NCBI GenBank assembly: GCA_027035825.1
Contig: JALVTX010000172.1
Location: 1-7,347 of the forward strand
DNA: 7,347 bases
Source of the DNA: Mariprofundaceae bacterium
GTDB lineage: Bacteria > Pseudomonadota > Zetaproteobacteria > Mariprofundales > Mariprofundaceae
Reading direction: 5' to 3'
The position numbers and the translations under genes were made by a program. Shown here piece after piece: positions 1-5,081 of the stretch. The first letter of the stretch is position 1. Every line of letters begins with the position of its first letter. The notes beneath the pieces are model-generated. The model did not search any database. It was not told where the DNA came from and saw only the letters and a list, made by a program, of their open reading frames with translations.

Positions 1-22
1 CCCGCATGCGACGGATTTGTGA

Positions 23-51
23 GGCAAACGGAAGCTTCGCTTTCGTTTGCC
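23..51. repeat. Second inverted repeat next to the proA terminator
   Basis: GGCAAACGGAAGC (23-35) pairs with GCTTTCGTTTGCC (39-51) over 13 bases with one mismatch, which is a G-U pair on one of the two strands; the loop is 3 bases. No T run follows on either strand, so it is not a classical terminator. It may protect an RNA 3' end or belong to a gene left of the window. Confidence 0.55.
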
Positions 52-55
52 GTTC

Positions 56-85
56 GGCAAAAAGCCCAAGGACGGGCTTTTTGCC
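56..85 (-). terminator. Strong bidirectional intrinsic terminator after proA
   Basis: GGCAAAAAGCCC (56-67) pairs perfectly over 12 bases with GGGCTTTTTGCC (74-85), with a 6-base loop. The stem has a GC core flanked by an A run on one side and a T run on the other, so it can end transcription in both directions. It starts 9 bases beyond the proA stop and closes the rpmE-to-proA unit. It could also stop a converging gene from the left. Confidence 0.85.
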
Positions 86-94
86 ATGCAAACG

Positions 95-1357
95 TCATTC
101 CCGCACCTCGCCGCGGCCGAGCACGAGCCACTTCTGGGTGGTCAGCCCCTCCAGGCCCACCGGGCCGCGCACATGCAGGCGGTTCGTGGAGATGCCGATC
201 TCGGCCCCGAGGCCATACTCGTAGCCGTCGGCAAAGCGGGTGCTGGCATTCCACATCACCGACGAGGAATCCACCTCGCGGAGAAAGGTCTGCCCCGCCG
301 CGTAGTCCTCGGTGACGATGCTCTCGGTATGTCCCGAGCCGTGCCGGGCGATGTGCGCCATCGCCGCCTCCAGGCTGTCCACCACCTTCACGGCCAGGAT
401 CAGCGCCAGATACTCGGCATCCCAGTCGGCGTCCGTGGCCGGAACCACGCCCTCGGCCAGCTTCCGCGTGCGCTCGCAGCCGCGCACCTCCACGCCGCGC
501 TCGATGAGCGCCGCCACCACGCGCGGCAGGAACGCCGCCGCCACGTCCGCGTGCACCAGCAGCGTCTCCATCGCGTTGCAGACGCCGGGGCGCTGGGTCT
601 TGGCGTTCACCGCGATGTTCAGCGCCATGTCCAGGTCGGCCGCCGCGTCCACATAGACGTGGCAGACCCCGTCCAGATGCTTGATGACCGGCACCCGCGC
701 CTCGGCGGCGATGCGCTCGATGAGCCCCCGCCCGCCGCGCGGGATGATGACGTCCACATAATCCTCGGCCCGAATCAGCTCGCCGACCAGCGCCCGGTCG
801 GTGGAATCCACCAACTGCACCGCATCCTGCGGCAAGCCTGCCTCGAGCACGGCCCGGCGCATGCAGCCGGCGATGACGCGGTTGGAATGGATGGCCTCCG
901 AGCCGCCGCGCAGGATCACCGCGTTGCCGGACTTCAGGCACAGGCCGGCGGCGTCCGCCGTCACGTTCGGGCGGGATTCGTAAATCATGCCGATGACGCC
1001 CAAGGGCACGCGCATCCGCCCCACCTGGATGCCGGACGGACGCGAGGTCAGATGCTCGATCTCGCCCACCGGATCCGGCAGCGCCGCGATCTGCTCCAGC
1101 CCCTCGGCCATCGCCTCGATGCGGTCGTCATTCAAGAGCAGCCGATCCAGAAGCGCCGCGTCCAGCCCCTGATCGCGGCCGGCGCGCACGTCCATCTCGT
1201 TGGCGGCCAGAATCTCGGCCCGCTCGCGGCGCAGCACCGCCGCCGCGCGCCGCAGCGCATCGTTCTTGCAGCGCGTATCGGCCATGCGCATGCCCACGCT
1301 GGCCTCCCGCGCCTGCCGGCCCAGCGTTTCCATCATGGCCTTCGCGTTCGTTCCCAT
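95..1357 (-). CDS. proA: Glutamate-5-semialdehyde dehydrogenase (gamma-glutamyl phosphate reductase)
   Basis: ProA reduces gamma-glutamyl phosphate with NADPH to glutamate 5-semialdehyde, which cyclises on the way to proline. The unstable substrate is made by ProB, the gene just upstream. The 420-residue protein matches the 417 residues of the E. coli enzyme and belongs to the aldehyde dehydrogenase superfamily. Visible motifs are PLGVIGMIYESRPNVT (118-133), the cofactor-domain segment LKSGNAVILRGGSEA (141-155), and QRPGVCNAMETLL (255-267) with the catalytic Cys260. The C-terminal part GAEIGISTNRLHVRGPVGLE matches the family end. The ATG at 1357 has AGGAG (1365-1369) 7 bases upstream. It is the last gene of the unit; a strong terminator begins 10 bases beyond the stop. 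The usual next gene in some proteobacteria (nadD) is not seen here. Confidence 0.98.
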   Translation of the reverse strand: MGTNAKAMMETLGRQAREASVGMRMADTRCKNDALRRAAAVLRRERAEILAANEMDVRAGRDQGLDAALLDRLLLNDDRIEAMAEGLEQIAALPDPVGEIEHLTSRPSGIQVGRMRVPLGVIGMIYESRPNVTADAAGLCLKSGNAVILRGGSEAIHSNRVIAGCMRRAVLEAGLPQDAVQLVDSTDRALVGELIRAEDYVDVIIPRGGRGLIERIAAEARVPVIKHLDGVCHVYVDAAADLDMALNIAVNAKTQRPGVCNAMETLLVHADVAAAFLPRVVAALIERGVEVRGCERTRKLAEGVVPATDADWDAEYLALILAVKVVDSLEAAMAHIARHGSGHTESIVTEDYAAGQTFLREVDSSSVMWNASTRFADGYEYGLGAEIGISTNRLHVRGPVGLEGLTTQKWLVLGRGEVRE

Positions 1358-1430
1358 GCTCCCGCTCCTGTCGTTCTCGTTCCTTCGCCGGCAGGGCCGT
1401 CGCCTCCCGCCGTCCCCCCCGCAAGCGCCA

Positions 1431-2561
1431 TCAACCGGTCAGCACCAGATTGTCGCGGTGGATCACGGAGGAGAAATCGCGGAATCCCAGCACCTCTTCG
1501 ATGCGGTCGCTGGGCACGCCCACGATGCGCCGCATTTCCTCGGCGTCGTAGTTGGACAGGCCCCGGCCGATCACCTCGCCGTCGCCGCCGACGATCTCCA
1601 CGCACTCGCCCTTGTCGAACATGCCCTCCACGGCCACCACGCCCACCGGCAAGAGGCTCGCGCCGCGCCCGAGGATAGCCTCGCGCGCGCCGTCATCAAT
1701 GATGATGCGGCCGCTGACTGGCAGCACCTCGGCGATCCAGTGCCGCCGGCGGGATTGCCTGTCCGCCCCGCAGGGGAAGAGCGTGCCCACGTCCTCGCCC
1801 TCCAGCAAGGCCGCCAGCGCGCCCGCCCGGCGACCGTCCACGATGGCCGCCGCCACGCCGCCGCGCGTGGCGATGCGCGCCGCCTTGAGCTTGCTGGCCA
1901 TGCCGCCGGTGCCGAAGCTGCTGCCGGCGCCGCCCGCCGCCGCCATCAGCTCCGGCGTCACCGCCTCCACCAGCCCGATGCGCCTGGCATCGACATCCCG
2001 CGCCGGATTGGCCGAATACAGCCCGTCCACGTCGGTCATCATCACCAGCAGATCGGCGTCCATCAAGAGCGCCGCCAGCGCCCCCAGGTTGTCGTTGTCG
2101 CCAAACTTGATCTCGCGCACCACCACGGTGTCGTTCTCGTTCACCACCGGCACGATGCCGGCCGAGAACAGGGTCTCGCTGGTGTTGCTGGCGTTCAGGT
2201 AGCGGCGGCGGTTGCGCAAATCGTCGCGGGTGAGCAGAAGCTGCGCCACGTCCACGCCGTGGCGGGCGAAACCCCGCTGCCAGGCATGCATCAGCATCGG
2301 CTGGCCAATGGCCGCCGCCGCCTGTTTCTCGTGCACGGCCAGCTCGCGGCCCACCCATCCCAGCCGCACGCAGCCCAGCGCCACCGCGCCGGAGGAAACG
2401 ATGGCCGCCTCGATGCCCCGCTCGCGCAGGGACGCGATCTCGGCCGCCAGCGCATCCAGCCGCTCCTGCCGCACGCCGGCGCGCGCATCGGCCAAGAGCG
2501 AACTGCCGATCTTGACCACCAGCCGCTGCACCCGGCCCAGGTCGCCCCGCCCCCGGATCAT
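1431..2561 (-). CDS. proB: Glutamate 5-kinase
   Basis: ProB phosphorylates L-glutamate with ATP to gamma-glutamyl phosphate, the committed and proline-inhibited step of proline synthesis in the cytoplasm. The 376-residue protein has an N-terminal amino acid kinase domain: VKIGSS (15-20) with Lys17, VSSGAV (55-60), NENDTV (141-146), FGDND (153-157) and GTGGMASKL (217-225), which are the substrate and ATP loops. A C-terminal PUA domain follows (about 281-360). The E. coli enzyme is 367 residues with the same layout. The start at 2561 gives the family N-terminus and makes an ATGA overlap with the obgE stop, so translation is coupled. A longer in-frame ATG at 2768 would add 69 low-complexity Gly/Arg/Ala residues lying antiparallel to nothing conserved and inside obgE; it is rejected. 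The ribosome site is weak (GAGG, 4 bases away). The gene is followed by proA after a 73-base gap. Confidence 0.97.
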   Translation of the reverse strand: MIRGRGDLGRVQRLVVKIGSSLLADARAGVRQERLDALAAEIASLRERGIEAAIVSSGAVALGCVRLGWVGRELAVHEKQAAAAIGQPMLMHAWQRGFARHGVDVAQLLLTRDDLRNRRRYLNASNTSETLFSAGIVPVVNENDTVVVREIKFGDNDNLGALAALLMDADLLVMMTDVDGLYSANPARDVDARRIGLVEAVTPELMAAAGGAGSSFGTGGMASKLKAARIATRGGVAAAIVDGRRAGALAALLEGEDVGTLFPCGADRQSRRRHWIAEVLPVSGRIIIDDGAREAILGRGASLLPVGVVAVEGMFDKGECVEIVGGDGEVIGRGLSNYDAEEMRRIVGVPSDRIEEVLGFRDFSSVIHRDNLVLTG

Positions 2562-3580
2562 GCGGCCTCGCCCACGTCGGCGGCCTCCCGCATCGCGCGC
2601 ACCCGCGCCGCCACCGCGCGCAGCAGCGCGGTCACGCCCTCGCCGGTCACCGCCGAGATGACAAAGGTCTCCAGCCCCGTGGCCCGCGCCGCCTCCAGCG
2701 CGGCCGCGCGCATCTCGTCGGTCAGCGCGTCCACCTTGTTCACCACCAGCAACCGGGGCTTGCCCCACACCGCGTCGCCATAGCCGCGCAGCTCGGCCTC
2801 CACCTCGCGCATCTGCGCCTCGATGTCCCTGGCCGGGTCGGCCGCGTCCACCAGGTGCAGCAGCAGCCGTGTGCGCTCGACATGGCGCAGAAAGCGCGAG
2901 CCCAGGCCGCGGCCCTCGTGCGCGCCCTCGATGAGGCCGGGAATGTCCGCCACCACGAAGCCGTCGCCGTCCTCGGTGAACACCTCGCCCAGCACCGGCT
3001 TGAGCGTCGTGAACGGATAGTCCGCCACCTTCGGGTGCGCGTTCGAGATGCGCGCCAGCAGCGACGACTTGCCGGCATTGGGCAGGCCCACGAGGCCCAC
3101 GTCCGCCATCACCTTCAACTCCAGCGTGCGCCGCCCTTCCTCGCCGGGCTCGCCAGGCTGGGCATAACGCGGCGCCTGATTGGTGCTGCTCTTGAAGCTG
3201 GCATTGCCCAGGCCGCCGCGCCCGCCGCGGGCCAGCATGCAGCGCGCGCCCTCGGCGTCCAGGTCGGCCAGCACCTCGCCGCCCTCGTTCTTCACCACCG
3301 TGCCCACCGGCACCTCGACGATGATGTCCTCGCCGTTGCGGCCATGCCGGTCCCTGCCCATGCCGGGCTGGCCGTTCTGCGCGTACAGGTGCTTGCGGAG
3401 ATACAGCTCCTGGAGCGTGTTCTTGCGCGTGCTGGCCACCAGGATGACATGCCCGCCGCGGCCGCCGTTGCCACCGTCGGGGCCGCCCTTGGGGATGTAC
3501 TTCTCCCGCCGGAACGAGACGCAGCCCGCGCCGCCGTGGCCCGCGCGCACGTCTATCGTCACTTCGTCAATGAACCGCAT
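2558..3580 (-). CDS. obgE: Obg family GTPase for 50S ribosome assembly
   Basis: Obg (also called CgtA) is an essential GTPase that binds the maturing 50S subunit and links ribosome assembly to the stringent response. The 340-residue protein has the glycine-rich Obg fold (about 1-158: MRFIDEV, GGAGCVSFRREKYIPKGGPDGG), then the G domain. G1 is GLPNAGKS (165-172), G2 is FTTLKP (190-195), G3 is DIPG (212-215), G4 is NKVD (281-284) and G5 is SAV (309-311). There is no long C-terminal domain, only about 20 residues after the G domain, ending in Ala/Glu. The start aligns with the E. coli protein; its ribosome site is weak, GGAG (3593-3596) 12 bases upstream. The stop overlaps the proB start by 4 bases (ATGA). 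The gene follows rpmA in the usual bacterial order. Confidence 0.97.
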   Translation of the reverse strand: MRFIDEVTIDVRAGHGGAGCVSFRREKYIPKGGPDGGNGGRGGHVILVASTRKNTLQELYLRKHLYAQNGQPGMGRDRHGRNGEDIIVEVPVGTVVKNEGGEVLADLDAEGARCMLARGGRGGLGNASFKSSTNQAPRYAQPGEPGEEGRRTLELKVMADVGLVGLPNAGKSSLLARISNAHPKVADYPFTTLKPVLGEVFTEDGDGFVVADIPGLIEGAHEGRGLGSRFLRHVERTRLLLHLVDAADPARDIEAQMREVEAELRGYGDAVWGKPRLLVVNKVDALTDEMRAAALEAARATGLETFVISAVTGEGVTALLRAVAARVRAMREAADVGEAA

Positions 3581-3620
3581 GGTGAAACGCTACTCCAATC
3601 CCTTGGGGGGCAAAAGAAAC

Positions 3621-3642
3621 GGGGCGCGATGCATCGCGCCCC
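3621..3642 (-). terminator. Intrinsic terminator or attenuator between rpmA and obgE
   Basis: A perfect 22-base palindrome folds into a 9-base-pair stem (GGGGCGCGA with TCGCGCCCC) and a TGCA loop. On the minus strand it is followed by GTTTCTTTTG, a fair U-rich tract. It lies 23 bases after the rpmA stop. Only 40 bases separate it from the obgE start, and I see no convincing promoter in them, so partial read-through is the likely way obgE-proB-proA are expressed. Confidence 0.7.
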
Positions 3643-3665
3643 GACAAGCCGAAAAAAAACGGCGT

Positions 3666-3914
3666 CTACGCGGTCACGCGCACCGTGGTGCGGCCCGCCT
3701 TCTTGTAATACTCCACCTTGCCGTCAATCAGCGCGAACAGGGTGTAGTCGCGGCCGCAGCCCACGTTCTCGCCCGGGCGAATCTTGGTGCCGCGCTGGCG
3801 CACCAGGATGTTGCCGGCGCGCACGGCCTCGCCGCCGAACTTCTTCACGCCGAGGCGCTTGGAATGGGAATCGCGCCCGTTCTTGGACGAACCGCCTGCT
3901 TTCTTGTGTGCCAT
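3666..3914 (-). CDS. rpmA: Large-subunit ribosomal protein bL27
   Basis: bL27 lies at the peptidyl transferase centre, where its N-terminal tail reaches toward the tRNA ends. The 82-residue protein begins MAHKKAGGSSKNGRDSHSKR, the canonical form without the cleavable N-terminal extension found in Firmicutes. GTKIRPGENVGCGRDYTLFA (43-62) is the conserved core. The ATG is 3 bases after the rplU stop, and its AAGGAG site (3921-3926) is embedded in the end of rplU, so the two are probably translationally coupled, giving equal amounts of the two proteins. A terminator-like hairpin follows 23 bases after the stop. Confidence 0.98.
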   Translation of the reverse strand: MAHKKAGGSSKNGRDSHSKRLGVKKFGGEAVRAGNILVRQRGTKIRPGENVGCGRDYTLFALIDGKVEYYKKAGRTTVRVTA

Positions 3915-3917
3915 GGC

Positions 3918-4274
3918 TTACTCCTTCTCTTCCTTGGGCTCGGCCTTCTTCTTCGCCGCCGCGCGGCCGGCGCCGATCTTGACGATGCGCACCTCGGTGA
4001 ACGGCTGGCGGTGGCCCAGCGTACGCTTCGAGTGCTTGCGGCGACGCTTCTTGAAGATTTCCACCTTCTTGCCCAGGCCCTGCGCCGTCACCTCGGCGGT
4101 GACGCTGGCCCCTGCGGCATCCGCGCCGGCCTTGATCTTCGCGCCCTCGCCGACGAGCAGCACGTTGTCGAACTTCACCTTGCCGCCGGCCTCGACGTCC
4201 AGCTTCTCCACGCGCAGCACGTCGCCCTCCTGGACGCGATACTGCTTGCCACCGGTCTGAATCACTGCATACAT
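3918..4274 (-). CDS. rplU: Large-subunit ribosomal protein bL21
   Basis: bL21 binds 23S rRNA in the 50S subunit and is nearly always encoded beside bL27. The 118-residue protein has the family start MYAVIQTGGKQYRVQEGD and the conserved basic RNA-binding segment KKRRRKHSKRTLGHRQPFTEV (75-95). The usual protein is about 103 residues; here about 16 extra residues rich in Ala, Lys and Glu (103-118) follow the core. The ATG at 4274 was chosen because the family start begins there and GGGAG (4283-4287) lies 8 bases upstream; an in-frame ATG further up at 4406 would run through rpmE and is not supported. The last codons contain AAGGAG, which serves as the ribosome site of rpmA. Confidence 0.97.
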   Translation of the reverse strand: MYAVIQTGGKQYRVQEGDVLRVEKLDVEAGGKVKFDNVLLVGEGAKIKAGADAAGASVTAEVTAQGLGKKVEIFKKRRRKHSKRTLGHRQPFTEVRIVKIGAGRAAAKKKAEPKEEKE

Positions 4275-4287
4275 GTGTCCGACTCCC

Positions 4288-4500
4288 TCAGGCAGCCTTG
4301 CCGGGCTTGCCGTACTTGCGATAGAAGCGCTCCACGCGGCCCTCGGTGTCCACGATCTTCTGCTTGCCCGTGTAGAACGGGTGGCAGGCCGAGCAGATCT
4401 CGACATGGATGTCGCCCTTGGTCGAGCGCGTCTCGAAGGTGTTGCCGCAGGTGCATGTGACCTTGGCGGGTTTGTATTCCGGATGGATGCCTGCTTTCAC
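4288..4500 (-). CDS. rpmE: Large-subunit ribosomal protein bL31 (zinc-binding form)
   Basis: bL31 bridges the central protuberance of the 50S subunit and the head of the 30S subunit. The protein is 70 residues, the same length as E. coli RpmE. It opens with VKAGIHPEY (first residue read as Met), the conserved start of the family. Four cysteines in CTC (16, 18) and CSAC (36, 39) form the zinc site of the C+ type, as opposed to the zinc-free paralogue made under zinc starvation. HPFYTGKQK (40-48) is also conserved. The start is GTG at 4500, with GGGAG (4509-4513) 8 bases upstream. The longer in-frame ATG at 4563 falls inside the -35 box and is not credible. It is the first gene of the unit, and its stop is 13 bases before rplU. 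Confidence 0.96.
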   Translation of the reverse strand: MKAGIHPEYKPAKVTCTCGNTFETRSTKGDIHVEICSACHPFYTGKQKIVDTEGRVERFYRKYGKPGKAA

Positions 4501-4534
4501 GTCGCTTTCTCCCGTATCTTCTGAAAGGGCGCGA

Positions 4535-4563
4535 TTTATACTCAGATGCGCCGGCCAATGCAA
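4535..4563 (-). promoter_or_regulatory. Sigma-70-type promoter of the rpmE-rplU-rpmA unit
   Basis: On the minus strand a -35 box TTGCAT (4563-4558), a 17-base spacer and a -10 box TATAAA (4540-4535) form a near-consensus promoter. Transcription would start near 4528, giving a leader of about 28 bases before the GTG at 4500. A strong constitutive promoter is expected for ribosomal protein genes. Confidence 0.75.
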
Positions 4564-4581
4564 GCGCTATCTAACAGAAGA

Positions 4582-4599
4582 GCCGGCGCATTCGCCGGC
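4582..4599 (-). terminator. Intrinsic terminator after the lipoprotein gene
   Basis: A perfect 7-base-pair stem, GCCGGCG (4582-4588) with CGCCGGC (4593-4599), closes a 4-base loop. On the minus strand it is followed by TCTTCTGTT, a moderate U-rich tract. It lies 22 bases after the lipoprotein stop and just upstream of the rpmE promoter, so it separates the two units. The plus strand has no T run after the stem. Confidence 0.65.
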
Positions 4600-4621
4600 C
4601 CCTCGCAAAACGCTCAACCGT

Positions 4622-5005
4622 TCACTGGAATAGACTTGTATCCATATCCACGTCCGACGTGGACATGGAATAGTTTTTCACCACGCCATTCTTGTCAAAG
4701 AACACCACGAGCTCCTTCTTCTTCCCTTTGGCGCCAGACTTGAAGAGGCTCACGAAAGGAATGAAGTTGGTGGCCTTCGCGTGCGTCTTCGTAAATTCAT
4801 ACTTCCAAATCTCATTGCCGCTGTCGGTAAAGGATGTCGTCATCGGATCGCCAAACATGGCCCGCACATCGTCCTTCGTCGAACGCCCTTTCTCGATCTT
4901 GGCTGCGACGCTCTTGGCCGTCTCATTCTTCAACACCTTGTTGCCAGAGCTTGCGCAGCCCGTAACAAGAAGCGCCATGCAGATCATCGCCGCAAATCTC
5001 TTCAT
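4622..5005 (-). CDS. Small lipoprotein with a BamE/SmpA-like domain
   Basis: This 127-residue protein starts with a lipoprotein signal peptide: MKRF, a hydrophobic stretch, then the lipobox VTGC with the lipidated Cys at 17. Ala follows the Cys, which in the E. coli rule favours sorting to the outer membrane. The mature part resembles the BamE/SmpA/OmlA fold: KIEKGRSTKDDVRAMFGDP (38-54, the usual 'G-S/T-x-x-x-V-x-x-x-F/L-G-x-P' signature), EIWKYEF (65-71), and a late strand pair KELVVFFDKNGVVKNYSMS (98-114). The ATG at 5005 was chosen because AGGAGG lies exactly 6 bases upstream and the signal peptide begins there; earlier in-frame ATGs at 5020 and 5074 add charged or poorly formed leaders. 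It has its own promoter and terminator. Its GC content is clearly lower than that of the neighbouring genes. It may be an envelope-assembly or stress lipoprotein, but BamE itself is not proven and no gene name is given. Confidence 0.85.
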   Translation of the reverse strand: MKRFAAMICMALLVTGCASSGNKVLKNETAKSVAAKIEKGRSTKDDVRAMFGDPMTTSFTDSGNEIWKYEFTKTHAKATNFIPFVSLFKSGAKGKKKELVVFFDKNGVVKNYSMSTSDVDMDTSLFQ

Positions 5006-5011
5006 TCTTCT

Positions 5012-5017
5012 CCTCCT
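5012..5017 (-). promoter_or_regulatory. Ribosome binding site deciding the lipoprotein start
   Basis: AGGAGG on the minus strand, a perfect Shine-Dalgarno core, stands 6 bases before the ATG at 5005-5003. It lies just downstream of the in-frame ATG at 5020, which therefore cannot use it. This supports the shorter protein. Confidence 0.8.
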
Positions 5018-5046
5018 CATCTCATTTTCGCCAACAGGCGGAAGGA

Positions 5047-5074
5047 ATAATAGCGAGACTGCCATCGCTCGCAA
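5047..5074 (-). promoter_or_regulatory. Sigma-70-type promoter of the lipoprotein gene
   Basis: Reading the minus strand there is a -35 box TTGCGA (5074-5069), a 16-base spacer and a -10 box TATTAT (5052-5047). They match the consensus at 4 of 6 and 5 of 6 positions. Transcription would start near 5040, giving a leader of about 35 bases before the ATG at 5005. The promoter sits immediately after the nuoN stop. This is a pattern match only. Confidence 0.6.
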
Positions 5075-5081
5075 GTTGCTC

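Noticed and set aside
47..1678. A 543-codon open frame on the plus strand opposite proA and proB
   Set aside because: The product is low-complexity (His/Arg/Ala/Gly) and lies across two well-conserved minus-strand genes; it is a composition artefact. The same holds for the plus-strand frames 1200-2783, 2855-3982 and 3180-4460.
2562..2768. A 69-residue N-terminal extension of ProB
   Set aside because: It would lie wholly inside obgE, is Gly/Arg/Ala-rich without family similarity, and the ATG at 2561 gives both the family start and a typical ATGA overlap.
3621..3642. The perfect palindrome read as a regulator binding site
   Set aside because: Its position just after a stop codon and the following U-rich tract fit a terminator better; no second copy was noticed in the window.
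3648..3663. An A8 run flanked by GCCG and CGGC after rpmA
   Set aside because: On the minus strand the T run would lie in the loop rather than after the stem, and the stem is only 4 bases, so it is not a terminator.
4275..4406. A 44-residue N-terminal extension of bL21
   Set aside because: It would overlap rpmE and does not resemble bL21; the family start MYAVIQ begins at 4274 with a proper ribosome site.
4501..4563. An ATG start for rpmE at 4563
   Set aside because: This ATG overlaps the -35 box of the rpmE promoter, and the extra 21 residues do not belong to bL31; the GTG at 4500 fits the family start and has a ribosome site.
5021..5045. A small hairpin (TTCCGCC with GGCGAA, minus strand) as a nuoN terminator
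   Set aside because: The stem is short and no T run follows it; it lies in the lipoprotein leader, so it may be only local structure.
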